This document shows, piece after piece, positions 52,152 through 63,100 of a DNA stretch of 64,000 nt. Position 1 is the first letter of the stretch. Each line of letters starts with the position of its first letter. A program made the position numbers and the translations under genes. The stretch covers positions 2,326,001 to 2,390,000 of the forward strand of contig CM062210.1 in assembly GCA_031216445.1 (NCBI GenBank). Direction: 5' to 3'. Source of the DNA: Lateolabrax maculatus (taxonomy: Eukaryota > Chordata > Actinopteri > Acropomatiformes > Lateolabracidae). Below the pieces are notes generated by a model, which saw only the letters and a program-made list of their open reading frames with translations, was not told the DNA's origin and ran no database searches.

Positions 52152-54120
52152 GTACCTTGGCCCTGGCCCTCCTGGCAGCCTCCGCCTCTGAAGCCATAGA
52201 GCGCTGCAGACTGACAGGGACCATCAGGCCTTTTAGCTCCACCCGCTCCACCCGAACACCCCACAGTCTGGACGCAGCGTACAGCACCTCCTGCAGGACA
52301 ACACAGGCAGAATTTCACCAAGTATATACACTGTAGACTACAGAGGGCCAAAGTGTAGCATCCAAACCATCACAGATTATAATGTTTAAAACCTTTTCCT
52401 CTGGAAGAACGGAGCTTTAACTACATTTTGTTTAACAAACTCTTTCCTAAAAGAGTTCCATGTGTGTGTAACACGGCACATGGCAACACTTCACTCACCT
52501 CCATCCTCTTCGTGATGCCCGCCCTCTGCGTCAGTACGTCTTTCAGAGTGTGTGCGCCCAGCGTGGCCGTCAGCGTGGTCTGGGCCAGTGTGTGTGTGGC
52601 CTCGTAGCCATTTTTAACACGCATCACCCAGAGGGAGGGGTCCACCACCCGGTAGAACACGACAGCATCCACCTTTAACGGCACCCCGTCTGCAGTCAAG
52701 ACCTAAGCAGGGTGAGGTGAGTAAAAAGATCAGACAAGAAGGAAATGCTCTTGGTGGACCACTTGAGGAAATAAGTTCTATGTATTAATTTAGGCTCCCC
52801 ATAGTTGTCATGCACTGTGCAGGGCTGATGCTGACCTCTTGTGGCTGGATGTTAAAGGAGACAGTCCGCAGGTCTACTTTCCGGATGACGTCCAGCCAGG
52901 GGATGAACCAGAACAGACCTGCAGAGATACAGTGAGGTGAGAGGATCCCAGCTGGAGCACTGCACCTTTATTAAAACATTTTGACCCTAAAATACTCTTC
53001 CTCAGCTTTATTATCTTGTTACAACAGTTTTAATAAAAGACACGGACAGTCGAGTCCTCGAAGTGTCATTACAATCATTACATTTGTATGTGCCTTTGGT
53101 ATATCCCAATAAAAGGAGAATTTATACAAATACAGTAATGATTGGATAACAGCACTGTTGTTGTATAGAAAGAAATGATTTGTACCCGGTCCTTTGGCTG
53201 GTCCTTTAACAACACGGCCCAGTCTGAAGATAACGGCCCGCTCATACTCCTGGATGACCTGCCAGACAAACCACCACACATATGTTTTTTGACAGAAAAC
53301 TATTTATTTATTTAACTAAAGTTATTTATCAAACAAAAATGTCAAACATTCACTGGCCCCAGCTTCTCCAATGTGAGGATTTCTCTGTTTATATTCATTA
53401 ATATCTACTTTATTATGTATTCTGAGTATCTGAGGCACAAGCTCTGTTCTAGCTCTATCTCTATTTTATTGTTTATTAAAAAAAACAAGATGACACGAAC
53501 ACAAACCTTCAAATCAGCCTCTTTGGACTAGAGACAATCATTCTTGAATAATCTGTCAGTTATTTTCTCCATTAATCAATTAGTTGTTTAGCCTACAAAA
53601 TGTCCACAAGCAGCAGGAAAAGTTTCCAGAATTCCACAATTTTACAATGATATGAAAAACAGAAATTCCTCACATTTGACAACATGGAAACATTGAATCT
53701 GACAAATGTTTGATAAATGACTGAAATCGATAATCACATATTGTCCTGTGCTTTTGTCTAATTGCTTTATTGACTTATTCTCTCATCGCTCGGCTGCGTG
53801 TGTCGCAGCGGATCACCTGAGCACACATCCAGCCGGTGAGGGGGAAGGTGAGGAGGATGAAGGCGGCCGACAGCAGGGTCAGCACCGCCCCGAGGACCTC
53901 CAGCACACCGCCGCCGCTCCGCCTCCCTCCACCTGCCGACAACAGAGGCAACGAGCCGGGTGAGACAGCGACACCTCGGCCGGAGAGAAGCGAGAGAAGC
54001 TGCGGGGCGAAGTGACTGGAAGAGCCGGAAAACACACAACTGAGCGGGCGCAGAGTACCGACCTTCTCCGCCGGCACAGTCCTCCGCACAGACGGCCCCG
54101 ACTCTGTTACCGGCGGCCAT
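50998..54120 (-). CDS. Stomatin/STOML3-like membrane scaffold protein (SPFH/PHB domain)
   Basis: Stomatins sit as a hairpin in the inner leaflet, oligomerise in cholesterol-rich rafts and tune ion channels. Exons in transcript order: 54120-54063, 53932-53817, 53258-53186, 52918-52836, 52702-52499, 52290-52156, 51183-50998 (855 nt, 284 aa; human STOM 288 aa; phases agree). Residues 29-58 form the hydrophobic hairpin, with Pro50 in TFPLTGWMC at the place of the conserved hairpin proline. The PHB domain follows: IQEYERAVIFRLGRVVKG, AKGPGLFWFIPWLDVIRKVD, VDAVVFYRV, LLAQTTL-like LAQTTLTATLG and WGVRVERVELKG. The C-terminal helix (SEAEAARRARAK, MIVAEGEVKASRALKEA) and FHLRYLQSLSSV are family-typical. 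It is divergent from both STOM and STOML3, so I give no symbol. The start ATG follows an upstream X-box and CCAAT box. Confidence 0.9.
52087..52148. repeat. (GT)n microsatellite at an intron edge
   Basis: About 31 GT units ending about 7 bp before the donor of the stomatin-like exon 52290-52156; on the transcript strand it is a CA run just after the splice donor. CA runs near donors can act as hnRNP L sites. Confidence 0.9.
53541..53745. mobile_element. Degraded hAT-type MITE copy
   Basis: Contains 'ttagttgtttagcctacaaa' and 'aattcctcacatttgacaac', shared with the element at 11936-12184. In an intron of the stomatin-like gene; the ends are worn. Confidence 0.55.
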
Positions 54121-54320
54121 CGGCTCCCACCGGGCCGCAGGGATTATATTATATTATTATATTACGTGATATTATGTGATATTATATACAGGAGTGTGTA
54201 GATGTAGATTTAGACGCTCCGTCGTTACTCTGCGGCCGTTAGTCGCGCCGGTGATGATCCGTCAGCGCTGATTGGTCCGTCCCGTAGATTCCGCGTCACG
54301 TTGCTTAGCAACAGGAACAC
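54121..54320 (-). promoter_or_regulatory. Promoter of the stomatin-like gene: X-box and CCAAT box
   Basis: GTTGCTTAGCAAC at 54300-54312 is a 6-bp perfect inverted repeat around one base and fits the RFX X-box. It lies about 180 bp upstream of the start codon. ATTGG (a CCAAT box on the - strand) is at 54270-54274. A CRE-like CGTCA overlaps the X-box flank at 54295. CpG content is high across 53800-54310. Confidence 0.6.
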
Positions 54321-54584
54321 AGACACGCCCCTCCCCCTCAGGTTAAATATAAAAATAAAATTAAAAAATTAAATTAAAAAACACAAATTAACAACGAGAA
54401 AAGGCCATTTATATGTATTTGAGCGTGTTTAGTTGCCTGCAAATCCATAAAATAAAATAAAAACGTATTTATTTAAAGGTAGTTTATGTCGGAATCAGAA
54501 TCAGTTTATTGCCATGTTGGTTTATTGCTGTGGTGTATTGGTGCATAACAAGTGCAGACAATTACAGACAATGTATGTGCCATT

Positions 54585-55094
54585 AAGTGGATAATTTACT
54601 GTGTACATGTACTCAGATTTGAGGTACTAGTATTTCCATTTTATGTAACTTTATACTTTTATTTCACTACATCACAGAGGCAAGTATTGTACTTTTTACT
54701 CCACTATAATTATTTGACAACATAAATTACCAGTTGCTTTGCAGATTTAGTTCATTAATACAAAGTATAATAAAGTAATACATTAGGATGTATTGTTATA
54801 GGTTAAGATGAGACTTTATTGATCCCTGGAGCTACACAGCAGTATTATTATTATTATTAGTAATTAAAATCCCTACCTTTACCAGCTGCAACATTGAAGT
54901 GATGTACACATTAATGAATCAATAATTAAAATCCAGTTATATGATAATTATTATTGTGAAATGGTTGACTCTGCTTAATGAGTACTTTTACTTTGGTACA
55001 TTCTGCTGCCAATACTCAAGTCTCTGCTTGTAACAGAGTATTTCTACTGTTGTATTGGTATTTATAAAAGATATGAGTACTTCTTCCACCACTC
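54585..55094. mobile_element. Near-complete copy of a dispersed MITE, with a nested insert
   Basis: Starts aagtggataatttactgtgt (worn CAGTGGTGGAATGTAACT-type end) and ends gtacttcttccaccact, which would pair with it as an inverted terminus. The internal blocks 'gtatttccattttatgtaac' and 'cacagaggcaagtattgtac' recur in other copies in the window. A short foreign segment 'gactttattgatccctggag' (about 54811) interrupts it. Confidence 0.6.
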
Positions 55095-55324
55095 ATGCCC
55101 AGAGTTTAATCAAGTTTACCTTTGAATTTGTTTTTTAGGGGGGTGCTGTATGTATGCATGCCATGAGGTTTTTGTTGTATCCTGTTTTCTACCATTTTAT
55201 CACTGTGTAGAGCACTTTGAATTGTGCCCTTGAGAGATGGTGCTCTACAAATAGACTTTTTGTGCACCTGCAACATGTGAATTTCCTCTTTTTGGATATA
55301 TTAATATACATTACTTCTTATTTT

Positions 55325-55327
<3 letters not shown>

Positions 55328-55378
<51 letters not shown>

Positions 55379-55381
55379 GTC
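55328..55381. repeat. (CT)n microsatellite
   Basis: About 20 CT units plus interrupted units, upstream of the SH2D1-like start codon and possibly inside its 5' region. Confidence 0.95.
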
Positions 55382-55692
55382 TCACTTCCTGTAGAGAAAC
55401 CACACGAGTGGTTTTCTCATGTGTTTATTTTCTCTCACTCTGCTGAACATCTCTGTGTGTTGAGTGCTGACCTCTCTCTCAGCTTGCCTTCCTTCCTTTT
55501 ACCGTCTCTGCTGCACACTTCAGGGGAACAAAATCAACCCCGGCATCACATCTGGACATCTGTGGCACCTGGATTTCAGCTCGCTGGGAATGCAGAGCTG
55601 CTGATCCTAGAAATGAAGCTGTTCTGAGAAAGAAGAAGGTCGGTGAGACGTGGCCGGTGTGGTGGATGTCTGTGCTGCAGTCTCTCCTCACC

Positions 55693-58600
55693 ATGGCAGC
55701 AGCTCTGCCAGCGTGCTACCACGGCGCCATCACCAAGAAAGAGTGTGAGGATATGCTGGGAAAGAAGAATAAGGATGGAGCCTACCTGATCCGAGACAGT
55801 GAGACCATCCAGGGAGCCATGTGTCTGTGTGTTTAGTGAGTACTTTCCACTCGGTTCTGGTCGGCTAAACTTTAATGTGCCACACTTCCCTTTTTTCTGA
55901 AGCGTTTGTTTCATTCATTTCGAGGCTTTTTGACATTTTACAGTTGCCACCACAGCTAATAATACTGCTAATATTGTATCATTCATAGTAGTAGTCCATT
56001 TTGTATATAGTATAAATATTAGTACTCGAGTAAGTGTTACTCGAGGTATTAGTATTATTACTCACTCGGGTTATATTTTTATTTAATTTTCCATTTGTTC
56101 TTCATTTCAAAAGAACATTTGAGAAGAAGAACTTTTAAAATACTTTTGTCTTGTGGAAATTTTTCTCTGAAGCAACAAGATGCAAAAACGATGAAAAGAA
56201 ATAAAAAATATGTTTATGTGCACAAAGAAAAAACTTGACCTTGTGCCTAGTAATGCTTTTTAATTTAAAATAATTGTGTTTGTAAGAATGTGATATTTTA
56301 TCACATTTTATCACAATCAAACAAATTAAAGTATTATAAATACAATGCCACAAAGTTAAATTAATCACATTGTTAAATATTCCATGGATGTGTGTTACTG
56401 ACAGATGCTGCAGCTACTGTAATATTTGTTGCGGTCTTATGAGGTTCCATTGTGGTTGGTTGGTTGGTTGGTTGCTGCCTCTTTTTTTTCCATTTCATGT
56501 GTACTCTTATACACGAGAGAATGCAAAATAGTTCTCATGTACCACCAGTTGCACATATTTTTTATAGAAAAATGCTGAAAAATGCTCTTAACCGTTTAAC
56601 CTCACAGGTTTGGACCCAAAAGCATAGAAAAGGAATAAAAGATCTTTACCAAGATTCAAAAGGCGGGAGTGAGGGACCCAGGCAGGGAACAGGTGGAAAT
56701 GAACCTTTATATATACTGCAGGGATAATGAGGGAAGTGGGAACAGATGTTATTACAGGTCAGGGAGGAGTGGAAGGGTCTGAAGTGACAGGAGGGTTTCA
56801 GTATGCAGGTAAATGAACAGGCTGGAGGGGTAAAATGGAAAAAACAGGCCAATGTTGTGACATAATGGGCGAGTCATGTGACCACTTCATGTTTTTAGTA
56901 TCCTTTTTAGGTTAAAATTCTGCAAATATCTTGAATCCATGACATGTATCTTGTTTATCTTTGCAGTAAACAGAAGGTGGTGTATACCTACAGACTGCTG
57001 CAGACGCACACTGGATACTATACTCTCATGGTAAACACACACATACACACACACATACTGCACATAAACATTTAGCCAGGATCCACATTCCTCCATCACA
57101 TGCATAAGTAATCTTTATTTTATTTATTTAGTTAACTGTCCCAACATTAAGGTCTTAATGCTGTTTCTATTCGCTGTTAAATCTGTAGAAATACTGAGTC
57201 CTTTATAGAGCTGGATATCGAAACCCCAATGCTTTCTGCGTACTGACAGAAGTGTGTCTGTAGTTTTAAGTATTGAAAAATGCTGATGTCAAACGTTTGG
57301 AAAGAAAAATGGCCAAAACATGTTTATATTCCCCAAAGCAAGGGATGGTAAAATCACAGATATCGATCCCCTGCCCCAGTCCATTGTTAGTTAATCTTCT
57401 GTTGGCCTAAAAGAGAAGAATCAGCCGCTATAAGAAGTTATAGAATGTAAACTGTCTTCAGATTGCGAAGTGATACTGAGGATGTGACCTCAATGTCCTC
57501 AACAGCCACAGCAGCTCTGTATATAAAAATACCACATTTTAAGCAAGAAAAACAAAACTAAAGTGCGTGTTACAGCCACTGTCTGCTGCTGAATAGACTG
57601 AAGTCTGCTTGAGTATTTCCATTTCATTCAACTTTATACTTCAATTCCACTACATCTATGAGGCAAGTATTGCACTTTTTGCACAGCAACTACCCAACAG
57701 GATATAAAGGAGTTAAAATGAGGTCAACCTTAAACATCTACAGCAGTAAAATGCAACAGACACATGAATGCAGCAGGAATATTAATCCAGAAACATCAGA
57801 GATAATAAAACTCTGACAGGAACATTTTACATCATGAGTTTTAATCCATTTTATTTATGTCTAGCAATATCTAGCAAAAAAGATTTGCCCTCGCCTCCTC
57901 CTCCTCCTCAAACTATTAAACCGACACCAGTCTGGGTGTATTTAAATTAAACATTTCATCCACAAAATGGAAACTCAGTTCAGCAGTTATCAGGCTCACC
58001 CCCACGTCACAGGAAACTCCTCTGACGTTAGTTCAGACACAAACACTCCACGCAACACTTTGACACATTGACAGGCCGATAAACATTGTTTTGGGGAGAA
58101 CTTTTTTCCATTCAGAGCATTAGGTGTTTATCAAATCTGTACAAATGCTGACTAAAAATAGTCGCGTTTTAGCCTCCACGCCCACGTTCAATAAAATTTC
58201 AGTTCAAACTGATTATTGTGCTTTGAAAGTGTGACATTGACACTAACGTGTTGTTCATGTGATTGTTTCTTCCACTCCAACCTGTTTTGCACGTTTTATT
58301 TCTCCACTCATAACAATAAATGTAATAACGTAATGTTGTGGATCTGTGTACATCTTTCTGGGCTTTCTTCCTGCATGTTGTTGTTTTTTACACTTCTTAC
58401 ATCTTGTTAGATTTACAGCTGAAACCACTTTGATAATAGAGTAATAGTCTCTGTTACTGCCAGACATTTGCTTGTTTTTCTTTGTTTCATATAATTGTAA
58501 ACTAAATATCTTTCGCATTTTGGACAAAACAAGACATTTGAAGACGTCCCCTCGGGCTCTGGGGCACTGTGGTGGACATTTCTGTTATTCCTGACGTTTT

Positions 58601-59161
58601 ATAGACCAAACAAATAGAATAATCAAGAAAATAATTGGCGGCTTGATCTATAATTAAAATAATTGTTGATCCGACTTAAATGCCAGATTTTTCTTTTTTT
58701 CTGCGGTGCAATAAAGTTAAAGTTTTACTTTTATTTTCTTCCCCCTTTTCTCATGTTTCGTCTTGTCTTTGAGACCTTTTTCCTCCCTTGTTGTTCACCG
58801 CATGCTGTTCTTATTCCTTCAGACTGCAGGAGGTTTGGAGGAGACATTTTTTAAGACTTTGGACGATCTGATCCGTCACTATAAACGGAGGAACCAGGGC
58901 CTGGCCATACACCTGCGCCACTCCCTCAAGAGGAAGACGGCCTTGTTGATCCAGCCCCACAGGCCACGTGAACCGGAGTCACAGAAGGAGCCGATGCCTT
59001 TACCTGAAGAAGAACACGACTACGAGAGTGCGTCATATCTTTTATCTTTCTGTCTTCTTCTCACGTCATCGTCTTTGTACCGTGGTGTGTTTGACCTTCT
59101 CTCCGTTTCCCTTTTAGATGCTCCTGACTCATCTGAATACGTCGAAGTCCTGCCTCCCTAA
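55693..59161 (+). CDS. SH2 domain-containing 1 family adaptor (SAP/EAT-2-like)
   Basis: SH2D1 proteins are single-SH2 cytoplasmic adaptors that bind tyrosine switch motifs of SLAM-family receptors in T and NK cells. Exons: 55693-55835, 56967-57030, 58823-59027, 59118-59161 (456 nt, 151 aa, phases agree). The SH2 domain spans about residues 8-105: ACYHGAITKKECEDML, then DGAYLIRDSE with the phosphotyrosine-binding Arg34, MCLCVYKQKVVYTYRL, TGYYTLMTAGG and FKTLDDLIRHYKR, then NQGLAIHL. The basic linker (HSLKRKTALLIQPHR) leads to a tyrosine tail: Tyr136 in DYENA and Tyr145 in EYVEVLPP. The last motif resembles the DYVDVLP tail of EAT-2 (SH2D1B), while SAP (SH2D1A, 128 aa) has none. It is longer than either (EAT-2 132 aa). 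The ATG at 55693 (strong Kozak) gives the family-like N-terminus; an in-frame ATG at 55666 would add nine residues. SH2D1A versus SH2D1B orthology is left open. Confidence 0.9.
57031..58822 (+). other. Intron 2 of the SH2D1-like gene
   Basis: Contains a 'cttgagtatttccatttcat' element copy (57605-57690) and a degraded 'acagctgaaaccactttga' MITE (about 58418-58660). No exon recognised. Confidence 0.6.
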
Positions 59162-59513
59162 ACAACTCTGACTTTTACATTGAGCATCAAATACATGAGG
59201 AGACTGGCAAAGACTACTTTGACAGTCTGAACTCTGGTGGGGTCTGAACTCTGGGCGCCTAAAAAAGGTTTATGGACTGGATCCAATTCAGAATAATGAA
59301 TAAGGAGCTTGGACAAATGGACATGTGCTTGAGAACATCTGCATCTGTAATTAATAACCATGCTTGCTTTGCAGCTAATAACAAAGTCATGACATTTGGT
59401 TCAAGCATTTATGGATGAATTGTAATCACGTAGCTGATTTCTTATCTTTTCATTTAGTTCTATTATCTGGTCCAGCACTTTGTTTTGTGACCTACTGTCT
59501 TTGAGTCTCGTGC

Positions 59514-60098
59514 TGTTGCGGCCGCCGGTACCTGCCCCATGTGTTAACCCTGCTCGGTGTCCTTCGTGTCTGCTGCCTGTTTGTGTGGTTCCCAGGGTCG
59601 GGTGACTCCCGCCACCATTTCCTGCCTGGTGAATGTGACGGTGCGAAAGATGCCAGCAGGTCAGTCAGGGCGGCTGGGATAGTGTGAAGAGTTTGCCTGT
59701 GTGTTTCGATTGTATGGTGCTTCTGGTTCAGACTGTCTAAAACTGAAACTAGTGAGAGGCATTTATGAGCTGCCTGGGGACTGTAGCTGTCTGTTAGTCA
59801 CACTAGGAGCAGAGGTGCTGTTTGAACTGTTTTTTGGTTTTATTAGGTTTAGAGACAGTGAGTATTTATTTTCATTTTCATTTCATTTTGGCTTGTTCAG
59901 TTTGAAAAGGGTCCTCTTAGTGTTTTATTTGTTATTTGTTTGAACAGCACACACCGGCTCTTTTTCCTTTGTGGCTTGCCTTCTTTTGTTTGTGTGTTAT
60001 AATGATTTAAGTTCCTTGCTAATAAATAACTTCGGTCTTACCTATTACACCTGATTATATGTTCCGTCCTCTTTCTCCTAGTGAGCTGGGTCGTAACA
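59514..60098 (+). mobile_element. Solo LTR, probably of a Gypsy-type retrotransposon (585 bp)
   Basis: Starts TGTTGCGGCC and ends GGGTCGTAACA, an inverted terminal pair with TG...CA ends. Flanks cgtgc (59509-59513) and agtgc (60099-60103) share GTGC, consistent with a 5-bp target-site duplication with one change. AATAAA near 60021 would be the LTR polyadenylation signal. No primer-binding site, polypurine tract or coding remnant follows, so it is a solo LTR left by recombination. Confidence 0.7.
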
Positions 60099-60103
60099 AG
60101 TGC

Positions 60104-63100
60104 TATTAAGCAAATTCTGCCACGCTAAACTAACGCGGTGAACATGGTAAATGTCACACCAGCCTCTAGCAGGGCTGCGGACTCTGATGATCTGCCTTTT
60201 TTTTGTTTTGTGGTTGTACGTGTATAGTCTGTGGAAGCTGCTTCTGTTCTGTGAGACACCGGCTCTCGTGAGAAATAAACGATGAGCACGACCAGCATCT
60301 AAACCAGAGTGCAATATTTGAAACCCTGTTTGACCTCCTCTGATCATGTGACATACAAAATGGTATGCACGTGGAAAGTTCTTGGCACAAATCTACTCAT
60401 ATATCAACAGATCTGGCTTCCAGTCATCCGACTGAAGGATGGTTTCAGTATCTCTCAGCCCTGGCCTTTAACATGTTTGTTAATGTCATTAACAGTCATT
60501 CAGAGCACAACTTTCCAGAGAAACTAACCATTGTAACCATGTGCTGCTTCTCACTGAGCTTCAACACAATCCAAGAGGTTATTTCCTGCTCTCCAAAGTC
60601 TAGATAAATGTAGAAACATTAAAAACACACAGAATAGTCACATATTTTTATTTAACTATCAAAACTATTCTCTGTTCTGTTCTATTCTCATAAGTGGCAC
60701 AACATGTGTTTGTATAAATTTGGCTTCATGTATTTTTCTTACTGTCAACAAATTCCACAACAACGCGGCGTTAGTCCGTCGCCCAATACGTTTTCACCGC
60801 CCTGTGCCATTGTTTCCTATTGAAGACTATTGAAATCTTTAAAAACAGCTCAAAAACAAAAAGTCTGTAATTTACTAAAACAGCTGATTAGTGTAGTTTT
60901 TAGCAGGCGAACAGGAAGACATAGTGGATTTGTTGGGGACTATTTTCAGCGGATGATGAATCCACATTTGGTGCCTCACTGATGTATTAAAAGTTAAAAC
61001 CGTTTATTCCACAGGAGAGCTTTCTGTCTGCTGACTCATCTGTGCCGGTCTCACTGGTTTTAAGTTAGCAGAATTCTGCTGAAAAAAACGTGACGGCTTT
61101 TACTGACATTGCACAAATCAGGATATAGTAATATTGGCAGTTTACGTATGTTTCCGGGCCACTGATCTAATCAGTTACTGGGTGTTAAACTCTTAATAAT
61201 TAATACTGTTGGATGTTTTCCTTAAGAAGTACTGGACATTTGTTCTGTTCAGTATCCTACAGTATGCATGTATGAGATTTTATTTTTATTACTACTTCAT
61301 TCATGGTAGCTTTAACTTGACATTTAAAAACCTAAGCATGAAAGTTGGATATGCTGTGATGCTTTTTCAAAGAGCATAAGAATAATCTTTAATGTTTCAG
61401 ACATGAAGTTTAGAGTGTTGAAGCAATGAGGAACTGGTCAAACAGAAAACAAAACAGTGTGAAAACCTTTACCTCAAATTTAGCAAGTACCGTGAACTTG
61501 TCAGATAAAGTTTCTCTGAAAAAAGAGAACAAGATCTACTTGTTTTCTACTCTGCATGTGGGCATTGCATTTGCATTAATACAGTATAAACACGAGGCTT
61601 TGACTTGGGACTTTTACCACAGTTGTGAGGTTGCTCTGCAGTAGATGTCACTTTGCCTGTGGTTTTATTTGAGTTATTTTATACAGTAACAACATTTAAA
61701 ACATTTTTACATTCATTTCTGTTACCACAGTCATCTAGAATGGGAGAAATATTTGATATTAATTGAACTGTTTAGTTTTTAAGGAGTAATCGACTCTGTC
61801 TTCTCTTCCTGTAAATATTCAGACACAAATTTGAGTCTGTAACTTTTTGACTGTTAGTTGCGATTAAAAGAGATTGTCCATAATTCCTTATTGTGCATAA
61901 TGATGAAAATGTGACTCAAGAAGGTTTTCTTTTAAATTCTTTTTTTTTAGTTCTTGCAGGCAAAAAAGGCTGGAAAAAACACTATGTATGTTTGTCTGTA
62001 CGGACAAAATCCGCTAGACATCCTGTCTGCTTTCACACCTCTGCTCACGAGCCACTAAACATTTATATTTCACTTACCTTTTACTTCCATTACTATAATA
62101 CAGGCAGGGCTTCAATTTTGGACGTTCATTTTGTTTTTGGGGAGATTTATGAAATCTTGCACATTTGAAGCAAATGCATGTTTCTGTCTGTGTCATTTCT
62201 GACCAAACACATGCAGAGAAAAATAACAAAGACACATGACGAAAGGCGGAAAACGTCAGTGGTTTTGAGACTATATGCTTGGTCTAACCACAGTTTCCAC
62301 ACACAGAAGCAACTATATTATACTATGCGACTCAAGCTTATGTATACGGCCACTAACCGGTCTAAGGTGGCAGAACATCTTTTATTTTTATATGAGATCA
62401 AATTGTGGAATCGGGAAACTTTTATTTGATTGGCGAGCACACGTGTTCGCTGATATGTTGCATGTTTGGCCAATATTACCACAGATATGTCATCATGTAT
62501 GTCAGCTAATAAGTAAGAAGTTGGATTGAGATGCATGTCAGGTAACCACATGGGACATTTGTTGCATGTCATACCTCTCTGTTTCCTGTTTGCATCAGTA
62601 AAAATGCTAAAAACATCATAAAAGAGTTTGCAAGACGGAAGTGTCAGACAGATGTGTTGGCTGATTGTGTCCTCCAGAGAAAACTGGCAGGTTCATTCTT
62701 CAAACTGTGAAATGTGCCATTCAACACATATCTTGGTCAAAATGAATTCATAAACAAATTGAAGGGATTCTTATAAAAAATGCTTGTATATGTTTAAAAA
62801 AAAAATTGACCGATACATTGATTTCTTTTACTCTCAAATATTTATGTTGGTATGAATCCTGATATTGGTTGGGCTAATACTACCAAATGTCCCTTCTAAT
62901 ACAAGATACAATTCCATATTTTATTAGAAACACCTGTAAAAACTAATAATGCTGATTAAGCTTTGTGTTTTTGAACCAAACCTTCTAGTGTTGTTGTACT
63001 GGACTGCATCTTATGAAAAGAATTTTCTAATATTCTGCCCCCACAATACATTAATTAAACAGCTTTAACATAGTGCCAAAACTGTGTAATATGGTTGTTG

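Noticed and set aside
55666..55692. In-frame upstream ATG of the SH2D1-like gene (adds MSVLQSLLT)
   Set aside because: Weaker context than the ATG at 55693, and SAP and EAT-2 start immediately before the YHG motif. It remains possible as a minor start.
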